Positions 55,810 to 64,000 of a stretch of DNA of 64,000 nt are shown piece after piece. The notes below the pieces were generated by a model. The model ran no database searches, had not been told where the DNA came from, and saw only the letters and a program-made list of their open reading frames with translations. The stretch spans positions 682,001 to 746,000 of the forward strand of contig NC_089462.1 in NCBI RefSeq assembly GCF_029203305.1. Direction: 5' to 3'. The stretch comes from Yamadazyma tenuis (taxonomy: Eukaryota; Ascomycota; Pichiomycetes; Serinales; Debaryomycetaceae). The position numbers were made by a program, and so were the translations under genes. How positions within the stretch are numbered: position 1 is the first letter of the stretch; each line of letters opens with the position of its first letter.

Positions 55810-57169
55810 ATGGGACACAAATATAATCAGGTATGTATCTCACGACCCCACCACCACCCATATATTACACACTGCCGTCTTAATAATGCCTGCTTGATAG
55901 GTCACTTATTTTCCCGCGGCTATTACGTATTTTCCTTATTGAACGTGTTACTAACTCCCGCTCTAGATTGAATCCCTGGAAGGACTCGAACTAAAAGACC
56001 TTGGAAACATCGAGAATCATGGACTTCTTGAATCTTTCAACCCTCCGTTGGAAGATGACTCACTGGTTTCAGATGCCGACGATGGTCGGTTGGTCAGCTC
56101 ACACTCCTCACTGCCTCCCTCCACCGGGGCGTCCGAGATTGATAGAAATATCCATAACGCCATTCGAAACGAAGGGGCTTCTTCCCACTACGACGTGGCA
56201 GTCCTGGGCGAGGCTGCCCCTGAACATACCGCCGGCAGCAGCAGTAATAGCGGTGGTCTGGAGCCAGACTTGGAAAACCAGCTTCCACATATCAGGTTGA
56301 CGAGAACCCAACGAGTGATGAATGTATTACAGCATCTTGTGCCAATAAAACTGACATATGATCGAATTTCCAATGGATTGGCCACTGGAAGAATGCAGCC
56401 TAATGTTCCAGGGAGGTTCATTGGTCAAGGTACTGATGGGGTGTTTAGGAACTTGATGGCCAAGCCCGATACCGAGTACAACGGAGCGAAGAATGAAACC
56501 AATCCTCCAACCTATGAAGAAGCAGCGGCCGATTCTACGCCCGAGTACTGGGAAACATCAGTGATTGCTCCTATATATGAAGATGAGGTGTTTGTAGAAG
56601 GCTTGCCAGTGGGAAATATCGCCAATTTTGTATGGAATATGTTGGTGACGGTTGCATTTCAATTTGTGGGATTCTTATTGTGTTATTTATTGCATACATC
56701 TCATGCTGCCAAGCATGGATCGAGGGCTGGGTTGGGAGTGGTGTTCATCTTCTACGGGTGGAATTTGGTACCCTCTAACTTTGGGAGTGCTGATAAGTTA
56801 CCAGATAGGTATGAGCCTAAGAACCCCAATAACTATAACATCGATAAGAACACTGCCATTGATGATGCAGGCGTCGACAATTATGCCTCCGACTTATATC
56901 TGCATCAAGCTGATGAGACGGTATCTACTACCCCATATTTTGCCTATGGGTTAATTGCATTTGGGTTATTAGTGATTTGTAAAGCATTGGTGGACTACTA
57001 TAGGGTCAAACAAATGGAGCAAGTGATCTTGCATCCCCCAGGATCAGAATATCAAACTAACACCATTACCTCCACTACCACTAATTATGAAAACGAGAAC
57101 CACAACGATAATGAAATTGATGATAATGGCCCTACTTGGACCCAGTCTGAACTTTCTCCTCCTAGCTAA
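55810..57169 (+). CDS. BSD2: Bsd2/Ndfip-type Rsp5 adaptor, two exons
   Basis: Bsd2 recruits the Rsp5 ubiquitin ligase to membrane proteins such as metal transporters for vacuolar sorting. The coding sequence joins exon 1 (55810-55830) and exon 2 (55967-57169): 407 aa starting MGHKYNQ-IESLEGLELKDL. The family core (DUF2370) is clear. TDGVFRNLMAKP and the PPxY ligand PPTYEE, which binds Rsp5 WW domains, come first. EYWETSVIAP, EVFVEGLPVGNIANFVWN and LCYLLHTSHAAKHGSRAGLG follow. Three hydrophobic helices lie at the C-terminal half (two contiguous, one near residue 350). The tail is acidic and Asn/Thr-rich. Without the intron the frame starts only at a TTG (56048). Tre1/Tre2 differ in having large ectodomains. 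Confidence 0.93.
55831..55966 (+). other. BSD2 intron (136 nt)
   Basis: Donor GTATGT right after a CAG codon, branch point TACTAAC at 55949-55955, acceptor TAG at 55964-55966. Exon 1 is only 21 nt, seven codons. Confidence 0.92.
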
Positions 57170-57222
57170 TCTTTCTTGTTGATATTTTATATAAAACTAT
57201 ACTTTTAATGACTATGTTATTT

Positions 57223-58169
57223 CTAATTCAATACCACCAACATCTTTTCATAAATGGTGAATACAATTCCCCCACTCAACACCAATCTACCTAATCTGGG
57301 GGTAGCACCTTTCCAAAATGTCGATAAACCTTCTTCTCTAAAGATCCTGACAAAACAGTTTAACGTAGATGAGTACAATTTATCGGCACCCAACGCTTGC
57401 ATTCTTGTTTTGACCGTATCAATGGGCATTGTGGTATAAACAGTGACGGTTCCAGCGATCGAACCCACTGCAAATGTAGCAGCTGAGTTCAATGGAACAT
57501 CTGCAGGTGTGTTTGAAGCTTGTTGAATCATGGTTTTGATGGAATTATAGGAGCCCAATCTGACGGCTTGGTTGGCTGCTTGTCTCATAGAAACCGGCAC
57601 CACTCCAGCGTAAATACCTTTAAATCCCATATCTCTACATAATTTGACACTACCAGAAATCAAGCCATTCTGATACTTTGGAGACTTGGTTTGTTTGTCA
57701 TCGATCAATGCGGTTTTGATGGCCTCAAAAGGTGTCACAGCTACCACAGACTCCAATAAACCAGCTCCCAAACCTGCCAAAACACCCCTGGGACCGGATA
57801 ATTTCCCATCTTTATCGGCCAATAAGGCCTTGATCGAGTCAAATCCCAAGAACCGGATTGACGCCTTGACAGTGTTCCCCACCACAAACGCAGGACATCC
57901 CACATATAAAGAGCTCACTCCCTGGGTTTTGGAGATGTTATAGATTAATACTAATGGATTTCTTGAAGCTTTGGACGATTTATCAACCAACTGAAGCCGG
58001 GTTTTTGCAAATTCGAAAGGATAGGTGATGACTCCTTCCACGGCACCAGCCACTCCACCAGCAACAAAGGACTTGAAAGGGTCGGTTTTCTAAACAAATT
58101 AGGGTTAGTATTACCGAGTATGGCGTGTTTAAATCTTATTAGTTTGCGTACCTTTTTAACACTAGACAT
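57223..58169 (-). CDS. CTP1: Mitochondrial citrate/tricarboxylate carrier Ctp1, two exons
   Basis: A six-helix SLC25 carrier of the inner membrane that exchanges citrate for another tricarboxylate or PEP/malate. Exon 1 (58169-58152) is MSSVKK; the intron is 58151-58090; exon 2 (58089-57223) continues KTDPFKSFVAGGVAGAVEGV. The total is 294 aa (S. cerevisiae Ctp1 299). The three carrier repeats have their signatures: YPFEFAKTRLQ, TPFEAIKTALI and MPIDTVKTRMQ. Each shows the expected P-x-(D/E)-x-x-(K/R). GCPAFVVGNTVKASIRFLGF and RQAANQAVRLGSYN are typical of the citrate carrier. It is convergent with BSD2, 53 bp apart. Together with CIT1 and PCK1 it serves citrate and gluconeogenic flux. Confidence 0.95.
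58090..58151 (-). other. CTP1 intron (62 nt)
   Basis: Donor GTACGC, branch point TACTAAC (58104-58110), acceptor TAG at 58090-58092. The splice links AAG to AAA ACC GAC in frame. Without it the ORF has no ATG ahead of the first helix. Confidence 0.92.
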
Positions 58170-58402
58170 GGCTGAAACTTTTTTTTGCGACTCGGTGATT
58201 GAAGTTTTATTTTTCATTGACTCATTATGTGGGGTGAAGAGATAAAACGAAAAGGAAAAGGAGAAGGAAAAGTATATGGAAGTAGCATTAGAAACAGTTG
58301 AATAGTCCTTGTAAACCTGTAAAGTACAGTCTCCCAGTACTTCCCTTACAAAAAACACAGAATTTTGTATATGCTATTTATGGTAAATCGATGCGATGCT
58401 GT

Positions 58403-59527
58403 TTATATATCCTCAAGGTCGTCGAAATCATCTTCATCGTCTTCATCTTCGTCATCGTCATCTTGTGCCTCTCTTGCAGCCAACTCGGCGTAATAGGCGG
58501 TCAATGCATCTTGAGCCTCTTTGTCCTTTAATTCAGAAGACATCTCAACCGGAGCTGGAGTCTCATCTGCAACTGCAGTACCACTGGAAGACTCGAATTC
58601 GGATTTGATGGGACCAGAAGCAGAAGCGATTTCGGGTTCCGATTTGAAAGATGGTGGTTCGGGGGTCTGATTGGCCGAAGGGGTCTCCTTTCCCACAGTA
58701 GAGGCAGAATGCCAGGCTGGTAACGCATTTTGTTGGATCTTCTGGATCTTTTCTTCTCTAATTTGTCTTTCTTTATCTTCATTTTCATCGACGGCAGTGA
58801 TAGAAACATGTAAGGTTGCAGCCTGTGATTTCAAGTTGGCGGTCGAGTTTGCTGTCAATTTCGAGTTCTTGAATCTCGAAGGTAACGAGTACGAACCCAA
58901 AGAAGAAGATTGAGCAGGAATGGCATTGACCAATGCTGCTTCGAATGTATTATCTTCAACCACAGACTCATCAATTTTCTTCAAAAAGTCAATGATAGGG
59001 TCAATTTGGGTCCGTAGCTTTTCTAGCGACTCTTGCTTTATCGATGCCTGTTCATTAGAATCATCTTCCACCAAGCTAAACCCACAGTTATCACATACAA
59101 ACAGGGATCTGTCAGAGCTCAACAACGCAATGGCATCCAATTGACTGAACTTCTTGGTACATCGCTTACAGATGTACCCATGGGGATTACCAAACTGGTT
59201 CATTTCCTGTTTGATTTTATTCACGACAAAATGGGCTCGCCATTTGATTGAATCAACCGCCTCGGTGATGTGAATATAGTAGTAGGTTCTTGAAATCTGC
59301 CGCAGTTGGGGATTCTCTTCTTTTTGGTACTGAGCCCCTAGTAACCTATCATCCACCAACTTGTTGCAGAACATACGAAGCTCTTTCCGCTGGATTCCCA
59401 AAAGATAAATAAGGTCATCTTCGGACAACACCGAGTGGATCAACACGGCATCCACAATTAGAATATACTCCTTGGAGTAGAAGCCTCGCACAACGAATCG
59501 TATCAACGACCTAATTGTATCATCCAT
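58403..59527 (-). CDS. TFA1: TFIIE large subunit Tfa1
   Basis: Tfa1 recruits and activates TFIIH at the RNA polymerase II preinitiation complex. The start is ATG 59527 (374 aa): MDDTIRSLIRFVVRGFYSKE. The frame runs further up to a non-ATG codon at 59725, but that part has no family resemblance. An extended winged helix is at about 1-95 (DDLIYLLGIQRKELRMFCNK). The zinc ribbon has CKRC and CDNC ligands at about 121-150. A helical stretch (SIKQESLEKLRTQIDPIIDF) and the family's C-terminal helices follow. The tail is strongly acidic (DDDDEDEDDEDDFDDLEDI). Shorter than the S. cerevisiae protein (482) mainly in linkers. It shares the 728-bp divergent promoter with HCM1. Confidence 0.93.
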   Translation of the reverse strand: MDDTIRSLIRFVVRGFYSKEYILIVDAVLIHSVLSEDDLIYLLGIQRKELRMFCNKLVDDRLLGAQYQKEENPQLRQISRTYYYIHITEAVDSIKWRAHFVVNKIKQEMNQFGNPHGYICKRCTKKFSQLDAIALLSSDRSLFVCDNCGFSLVEDDSNEQASIKQESLEKLRTQIDPIIDFLKKIDESVVEDNTFEAALVNAIPAQSSSLGSYSLPSRFKNSKLTANSTANLKSQAATLHVSITAVDENEDKERQIREEKIQKIQQNALPAWHSASTVGKETPSANQTPEPPSFKSEPEIASASGPIKSEFESSSGTAVADETPAPVEMSSELKDKEAQDALTAYYAELAAREAQDDDDEDEDDEDDFDDLEDI

Positions 59528-60255
59528 GGTGGAGCTCGAGGTGACAAATTCGGTGGTTTCGCATTTTTCGCGGGTTGGGGGAACAGCACGAGCGAGACAC
59601 AAAAATACGGCGCGGGTGCGTAAATGTAGGCCCATTGGCCAAGATGCCACCAGCGACGAATCCCGGCTGCTCAGGGGTAAGTGAGTGCACCAAAAACCCT
59701 GAGTTAACCGAAATTGGAAAGCCACATAGCGATATCACCTAAATGGATACCTCTTATCAAGACAGGCACGGTATTCCTGTTCAGGGATAAAACCAATTGC
59801 AGAGCAACAATACACGGTTGAAGTGACACTGAAACACAAAAATTCCATTCGTTAATCAATAACCCGAGACAATGCCTAAATGGCAGGAAATCACCAATTT
59901 CAAAAAAACGCGAAGACGAGAAATTCGCGTTACTGTTTATGGGAAGATCGAAAAAGTAAAATCGCGTTTCTTCACTTTAAAAATTTTCTCTACTTCAGAT
60001 ATATAGGGAACATCAAGACTTTCTAATATATTAGTCCTCAGGGTTTCTTTTTCTTTTCGGATCAAATCATCTTTTTTACTTCCAACTTCTTTAAAGTGGT
60101 GCTTTTTACCATCTATTCAACTTCCCTACAAGTGTCGCACCAGGCTGAAACTTTCCAGCTCACAAATAATCACGTATCCATCAAATTGGTGCCGTTCCAT
60201 TAATTCTCAATAAATTATCCCCTGAAGTCGTTTTTCCAACACCACTTACTTCACC
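59528..60255. other. Divergent promoter region TFA1 / HCM1, 728 bp
   Basis: Contains three ACGCGA cores listed separately and a TATATA at 59998-60004. The HCM1-side leader of about 250 bp is T/C-rich (pyrimidine tracts at 60040-60090), as for long yeast 5' leaders. No RNA gene is seen. Confidence 0.55.
59908..59967 (+). promoter_or_regulatory. Cluster of three ACGCGA/TCGCGT (SCB/MCB-like) sites before HCM1
   Basis: ACGCGA at 59908-59913, TCGCGT at 59925-59930 and TCGCGT at 59962-59967, 289-348 bp before the HCM1 ATG. CACGAAA/ACGCG elements bind SBF and MBF; HCM1 is a late G1 target in S. cerevisiae. Confidence 0.55.
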
Positions 60256-62079
60256 ATGTCCGTTGATGGCTTCAGAATCCCCTTACAGGACCTGAAGATC
60301 GAAATAAACACGCCTTTACCCATGAAGTCAATCCACAATCAGAAAATTACCACTCCTCCTGGAAGTGTTTCGGGCATCAAGAAACAGGTTTCGGACGCGA
60401 ATTCATCCCTCATCGAGACTCCCATCAAGAATTACGACAATGGCGAAGGTATCGACGGGTTGAACTTGAGCAAACACTTACTTTTGAGTCCTGCGTTTTC
60501 TTCTCCACAAAACCACTTGAAGTACAATTCCAATGCATCCTCGCAGTATCCGTACTTGAGACCGAGTCAGTCACAGGCGTATAATTCTTCTCCTCCTCCG
60601 GTCCCCTCCACCAACTTGTCCTCTTTCGATGATGAGTTTGACCAGGAAAAGCCAAAGAAGAAAAAGAAGAAAGACAAGAAAGCTTTTGACATTCAGTCTA
60701 ATGATAAACCTCCCTACAGTTATGCCACATTGATTGGTATGTCTATTTTGTCCCACCCGGATAAGCGATTGACCTTGTCATCCATCTACCAGTGGATTTC
60801 GGAAACCTTCAAATATTACAAGAAGGAAGACGTGGGTTGGCAGAACTCCATTCGTCACAACTTGTCGTTGAACAAAGCCTTTATAAAAGGTGAGAAGTCA
60901 AAAGATGGCAAGGGCCACTTTTGGTGTATTGAAGCGGGCTGTGAAGACCAGTTTTTGAAACTGAGAAATAACAAGAAGGGTTCTTATCAAGAGATTATGG
61001 AACAGATCTATAATAGTTCGCAATCCAATCATCTCAATCAACAACTGGAGTTGCAACAAATGGCGAGCCAACAATTACTGCAAGAACCCCAGGGATTGGC
61101 TCGCTCCCGAAAGAGAACCATTGGCTCCATCCCTTCATCACCAAACTATTACGACTCTAATGAAGCTTCGTTCGCCGGCATGAACGAAGCCGCGGACTAT
61201 CATCGCAAGAATGACAACCATTTTCATGAAGAAATGGATGAAGACGATGTAGGGTTCCACAAGAGACAAAAGGTATCTAATAGAAGTGACTTGGGTGCTC
61301 CATTTGATCAGAATTGGAGCTTGTCACCTCCACCGGCCAAAACCAATAATGGCACTCATTTTGACTTGATGAATACTCCCAAGGTGATTATCAGCCACAG
61401 CCCCAATAAGCCTTTGGTGGCAGGTAAGAACTTGACTTTCACCTCAAGCTTCAGCTGTAATTCAAACTTGGAGTTGAGTCCAATTAGACCCAATGAGACA
61501 GGACCTTTGTTACAACCCTTAACCCCTGGAAAGGTTTATAAAGCAGGCGCTATCAACCACCACATTCCAAACATCCAATACCAATCATCCCATGTATTCA
61601 GCAACAGCTCCAATACCAATTTAAATTCGGCACACTTCAATCCTTCCCAGTCAATTCTGAATGCCATTAATTCAACCTCTCAAACCACCAATCAACCTCA
61701 GAATCTTAAAACCACCAACACTCAACCAACCAGCCATCATGCTTCTCACACACGTTCTCATTCGTTCAATTTGGTTCATATGAAGACTCCCAAAGCTACT
61801 ATCAAGACCCCAATAAGAATCTTGAAGACACCACAAACCAGTGCCAAAAAGCTTTGGAACTCCCCTGGTTATTTGGATGACTTCTACTACAGTCCGTTGA
61901 TCACCAGTCAAAGTGCATTACATTCATATGATGACGATGACATGATCTTAAGGGCATTTGAGTCTCCTGCTAACAGCAGGAAGATTGGTAGTCAGTCGTC
62001 CATCGAGTCATCCAGAACCTTATTCAAAGAGGGAAGATTGAGCTCTTCAGTCAGCTCGGCTGATAAGTTGCACGATTAA
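60256..62079 (+). CDS. HCM1: Forkhead transcription factor Hcm1
   Basis: Hcm1 drives S-phase expression of chromosome-segregation and spindle genes and, through them, FKH2. The forkhead domain spans about residues 149-240: NDKPPYSYATLIGMSILSHP, recognition helix WQNSIRHNLSLNKAF, and the wing GKGHFWCIEAGCEDQF. A poly-Lys tract precedes it (KPKKKKKKDKK). No FHA domain is present, which separates it from Fkh1/Fkh2. The rest is Ser/Asn-rich with many SP/TP sites (TPPGS, SPAFSSP, TPKVI, LTPGK), consistent with Cdk control. 607 aa (S. cerevisiae 564). Fhl1 is excluded by lack of its FHA and its altered forkhead. Confidence 0.92.
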   Translation: MSVDGFRIPLQDLKIEINTPLPMKSIHNQKITTPPGSVSGIKKQVSDANSSLIETPIKNYDNGEGIDGLNLSKHLLLSPAFSSPQNHLKYNSNASSQYPYLRPSQSQAYNSSPPPVPSTNLSSFDDEFDQEKPKKKKKKDKKAFDIQSNDKPPYSYATLIGMSILSHPDKRLTLSSIYQWISETFKYYKKEDVGWQNSIRHNLSLNKAFIKGEKSKDGKGHFWCIEAGCEDQFLKLRNNKKGSYQEIMEQIYNSSQSNHLNQQLELQQMASQQLLQEPQGLARSRKRTIGSIPSSPNYYDSNEASFAGMNEAADYHRKNDNHFHEEMDEDDVGFHKRQKVSNRSDLGAPFDQNWSLSPPPAKTNNGTHFDLMNTPKVIISHSPNKPLVAGKNLTFTSSFSCNSNLELSPIRPNETGPLLQPLTPGKVYKAGAINHHIPNIQYQSSHVFSNSSNTNLNSAHFNPSQSILNAINSTSQTTNQPQNLKTTNTQPTSHHASHTRSHSFNLVHMKTPKATIKTPIRILKTPQTSAKKLWNSPGYLDDFYYSPLITSQSALHSYDDDDMILRAFESPANSRKIGSQSSIESSRTLFKEGRLSSSVSSADKLHD

Positions 62080-62222
62080 ACATTTAACGATTTAATGACA
62101 AAGTTGATGATTACGGTATTTATGATAATTGGGATGGGATGAAATGAGGACTTAGTTTGTGCCATTATGTATTATTAGCTCTATTTTTTTTAACTACTGT
62201 GTGTATTATTATAAGTAATTCC

Positions 62223-62654
62223 TTAATCTGTACTGGAACATCCTTTACACCCACACTTGACACACTCCACGGGTTTGTCATCTGAAAGATCCTGCTTCGG
62301 CACCCGACAAATGCACGATGAGCCAAAGTTGTTGTCTTCTTTTCGTATACAATTGAGACAGCAGAGCTTCTCGTAGCCCTGTTTCTTCCACTTGGCAATC
62401 AAGTTTGCGTCAACGTACTTCTGTTTGAGGAGCCACTCGTAGAGTGGTTTGTCTATGAGTTTTCTATTATAATGCATTGTGTAAACATAACGAGAGATCT
62501 GGTGATTGATCTGGATGATTTTCCATACCGAGTGCTTTTCGGTTTGGGTTTGGGCGTCTTTAAGTTTCTGGACGAGCTTGGATATCGTCGGCTCGATCTT
62601 GGTGTAGCCTTCTGGTGGTTTACCACCTCTTTTACTGGATTTGACTTTAGGCAT
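62223..62654 (-). CDS. BUD31: Spliceosome-associated protein Bud31
   Basis: Bud31 is a small zinc protein in the activated spliceosome, conserved to humans. From ATG 62654 it is 143 aa: MPKVKSSKRGGKPPEGYTKI, the well-known family start, then HYNRKLIDKPLYEWLLKQKY. The C-terminal Cys-rich part (CCLNCIRKEDNNFGSSCICR, VECVKCGCKGC) carries zinc ligands. The open frame upstream runs through the adjoining tRNA gene and is not coding. The ATG is only 33 nt beyond the tRNA 3' end, so the leader is either very short or passes through the tRNA gene. It is convergent with HCM1 (143 bp). Confidence 0.95.
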   Translation of the reverse strand: MPKVKSSKRGGKPPEGYTKIEPTISKLVQKLKDAQTQTEKHSVWKIIQINHQISRYVYTMHYNRKLIDKPLYEWLLKQKYVDANLIAKWKKQGYEKLCCLNCIRKEDNNFGSSCICRVPKQDLSDDKPVECVKCGCKGCSSTD

Positions 62655-62668
62655 CTTGTTGTGTAAAT

Positions 62669-62678
62669 AAAAAAAAAA
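62669..62678 (-). terminator. RNA polymerase III terminator (T10) of tRNA-Ser
   Basis: Ten consecutive T on the minus strand, starting 9 nt after the tRNA 3' end. It sits 14 nt before the BUD31 ATG. Confidence 0.85.
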
Positions 62679-62687
62679 TGAGAATGA

Positions 62688-62801
62688 CGACATCAGCAGG
62701 ATTCGAACCTGCGCGGGCGAAACCCAATGCATAACCCAAATATTCCGTTTCAGATGAAACACGATTCGAGTGCATCGCCTTAACCACTCGGCCACAATGC
62801 C
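62688..62801 (-). tRNA. tRNA-Ser(CGA) with 32-nt intron
   Basis: The 114-nt gene folds as a type II tRNA. The acceptor is GGCATTG/TGATGTC (with G-T pairs) and discriminator G73, a serine identity mark. The D arm is GGCCGAGTGGTTAAGGC (A box). The anticodon stem is ATGCA/TGCAT with loop C-T-CGA-A; the anticodon is at 62766-62768. The intron at 62733-62764 follows A37 and contains a TCG able to pair with the anticodon. A long variable arm (TGGGTTTCGCCCG) and the T arm GCAGG-TTCGAAT-CCTGC (B box) complete it. It reads UCG codons. S. cerevisiae tRNA-Ser(CGA) also has an intron. No CCA is encoded. Confidence 0.93.
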
Positions 62802-63296
62802 GCGAACTCTGGAAAAAAAGTTTCCCATTGAACCACGACAAAACAGGTGAAATATCGACAAAAAAAGACCAAAAGACCATCATATGGTTCCAAACAGTAC
62901 ACACATGTTCGATTACATGTATGCAGTGGTGAATGATAACAAGACACAAAAAACTCTCTGCCACCACCGTTTCACCTCCTGCACAAAGCTGTCACCAGCC
63001 GTGCGCTAGCAATTAAAAATCCATCCGATCACGAACCTCTGCCCCGAAGGGGGAAATGGTTGCTCGAGCAAAAATATCACATTCATAGTTCTGCAGGATC
63101 TCAAGTGGCCAAACCCAACATCTGGCAACTAATACTTTTAGTGTTTTTGTCCTCGAAGGTTTTACATTTGCGCAACTGGTACCTTATATTTTGGCCCTGT
63201 GCACATTATTTGCAGGCATATAAACAAGCGAGCTTAGTTGAAAAAATTGTAACAAAACATCTTCAAATTGCTCACTGAAACATCATTTGAACAATA
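62802..63296. other. Intergenic region between tRNA-Ser and the RSN1-like gene, 495 bp
   Basis: Upstream of both the tRNA (leftward) and the channel gene (rightward). A 72-codon frame from a TTG (63060) has no coding character. Nothing else is recognised. Confidence 0.45.
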
Positions 63297-64000
63297 ATGA
63301 CAGATAGCAGATCCACCTCCACACTGGCGGTGGTATCGTCTTTGTTGGCCAACCTTGCCCTATTTGGTTGCTTTTTGGGTGGCTTCTTGCTCTTGAGGGT
63401 CAAGTTCAAGAGAATTTACAGTCCCAGATCATCCTTCAAAATCGGCCCCGAGGAGTCTCAACCCCCTGAACTATCAATTGATCCCATCTCGTGGATCTTC
63501 AAGTTGCTTTTCAGAACCCAGTCACAAGTCATTCAGTATGCTGGGTTGGATGGGTACTTTTTCTTGAGATACATTTTCATGATGATGGCCATCTTCTTTG
63601 GAGGTGTTTTCACGTATGTGATTTTATTACCGATAAATGCCACAAATGGAAACGGAAACGAGGGGTTCGACCAGCTATCAATTTCCAACGTCAAAGACCA
63701 CAACCGGTACTATGCCCATGTACTTGTTGGATGGGTGTTCTATGGAGCGGTCATGGCGGTGATTTTTAGAGAACTATTCTTTTACAACTCCATAAGGTGT
63801 GCAGCTTTGGCGTCTCCCAAGTACGCAAAGAAGTTGTCGTCAAGAACCATTTTGTTCCAGTCGGTTCCGGATGCTTTGTTGGATGAAAAGCAGTTTTTCA
63901 AGATGTTTAACGGAGTGAAGAGAGTGTGGGTGGTGAGAAACTTGAGGAAGCTTGACGGCAAGATCAGAAGGAGAACCAACTTGGTTCATAAGTTGGAGGC
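63297..64000 (+). CDS. RSN1: RSN1/CSC1-like osmosensitive cation channel (TMEM63 family), 5' part
   Basis: The frame runs from ATG 63297 (AACAATAATGA) to the window edge: 234 full codons, 3' end missing. Signs of the CSC1/TMEM63 family: an N-terminal helix (LLANLALFGCFLGGFLLLRV), then RIYSPRSSF. Next are the QYAGLDGYFFLRYIFMMMAI and FFGGVFTYVILLPINATNG segments typical of this group. A third helix is VGWVFYGAVMAVIFRELFFY. It ends in the cytosolic part with SSRTILFQSVPDALLDEKQF, the conserved entry to the RNA-recognition-like loop. Rsn1 and Phm7 are both possible; the N-terminal text favours Rsn1. Codon 10 is CTG. In S. cerevisiae RSN1 overexpression relieves a sodium-sensitivity defect. Confidence 0.88.
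   Translation, partial: MTDSRSTSTLAVVSSLLANLALFGCFLGGFLLLRVKFKRIYSPRSSFKIGPEESQPPELSIDPISWIFKLLFRTQSQVIQYAGLDGYFFLRYIFMMMAIFFGGVFTYVILLPINATNGNGNEGFDQLSISNVKDHNRYYAHVLVGWVFYGAVMAVIFRELFFYNSIRCAALASPKYAKKLSSRTILFQSVPDALLDEKQFFKMFNGVKRVWVVRNLRKLDGKIRRRTNLVHKLE

Noticed and set aside
59528..59725. 66-codon upstream extension of TFA1
   Set aside because: Begins at a non-ATG codon and lacks family similarity; the conserved MDDTIRSL start at 59527 fits.
62655..62861. N-terminal extension of BUD31
   Set aside because: The extension is the translation of the tRNA-Ser gene and its flank; homologues start at MPKVK.
1..64000. Transposons, CRISPR arrays, centromere or rDNA
   Set aside because: Both strands scanned by eye; no integrase or reverse-transcriptase motifs, long terminal repeats, spacer arrays or rRNA sequence were seen.

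Overview
The window is nuclear DNA of a budding yeast (Saccharomycotina), most likely from the CTG-Ser1 clade around Debaryomyces and Yamadazyma. The genes are compact, mostly intronless and packed on both strands. The few introns are short, with GTATGT/GTACGY donors and perfect TACTAAC branch points. The set includes a CYP52-type alkane-hydroxylase P450, an Op4-like secreted protein and a tRNA-Ser with G at the discriminator. Several CTG codons fall where serine fits better than leucine (POL1 codon 3, AYR1 codon 160, SNF5 codon 532). No tRNA-Ser(CAG) lies here, so the clade is inferred, not proven.

Layout. 1-13 kb: the N-terminal part of CDC27/APC3 (cut by the window edge), the polarity scaffold BOI1/2, an unidentified 806-residue protein, COX23 and NCS2 back to back, an APC15/MND2-like gene, and YVH1. 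13-21 kb: citrate synthase CIT1 behind a long promoter, mitochondrial ISM1, NOT4 and PKR1 as a divergent pair, and aprataxin HNT3. 21-35 kb, all on the minus strand: EXO5, an unidentified low-complexity protein, TAF3, RET3, a VTC2/3-like SPX protein and NUP192. 35-41 kb, minus strand: a CYP52 P450, PCK1 and a three-exon UNC93-like transporter. 41-47 kb: a GH3-GNAT fusion with degraded glycosidase motifs, a small gene with a probable cryptic intron, PEP12 and an Op4-like secreted protein. 47-64 kb: POL1, SNF5, AYR1, BSD2 (5' intron), CTP1 (5' intron), TFA1, HCM1, BUD31 just behind an intron-containing tRNA-Ser(CGA), and the start of an RSN1/CSC1-like channel gene.

How the genes relate. CIT1, PCK1, CTP1 and the P450 belong to carbon flow from fatty acids or alkanes through the TCA cycle to gluconeogenesis. 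The CIT1 and PCK1 upstream regions carry CCTCGG cores, a motif known from fungal fatty-acid regulators. POL1 and HCM1, two genes expected to peak at G1/S, carry ACGCG elements. CDC27 and the APC15-like protein belong to the anaphase-promoting complex. Otherwise the order is that of ordinary yeast housekeeping genes. I see no transposon, CRISPR array or viral insertion.

Start codons. Many frames stay open upstream of the first ATG to a TTG or GTG. I used the first plausible ATG and give the reason where it matters. All family assignments are by recognition of the sequence, not by database search.
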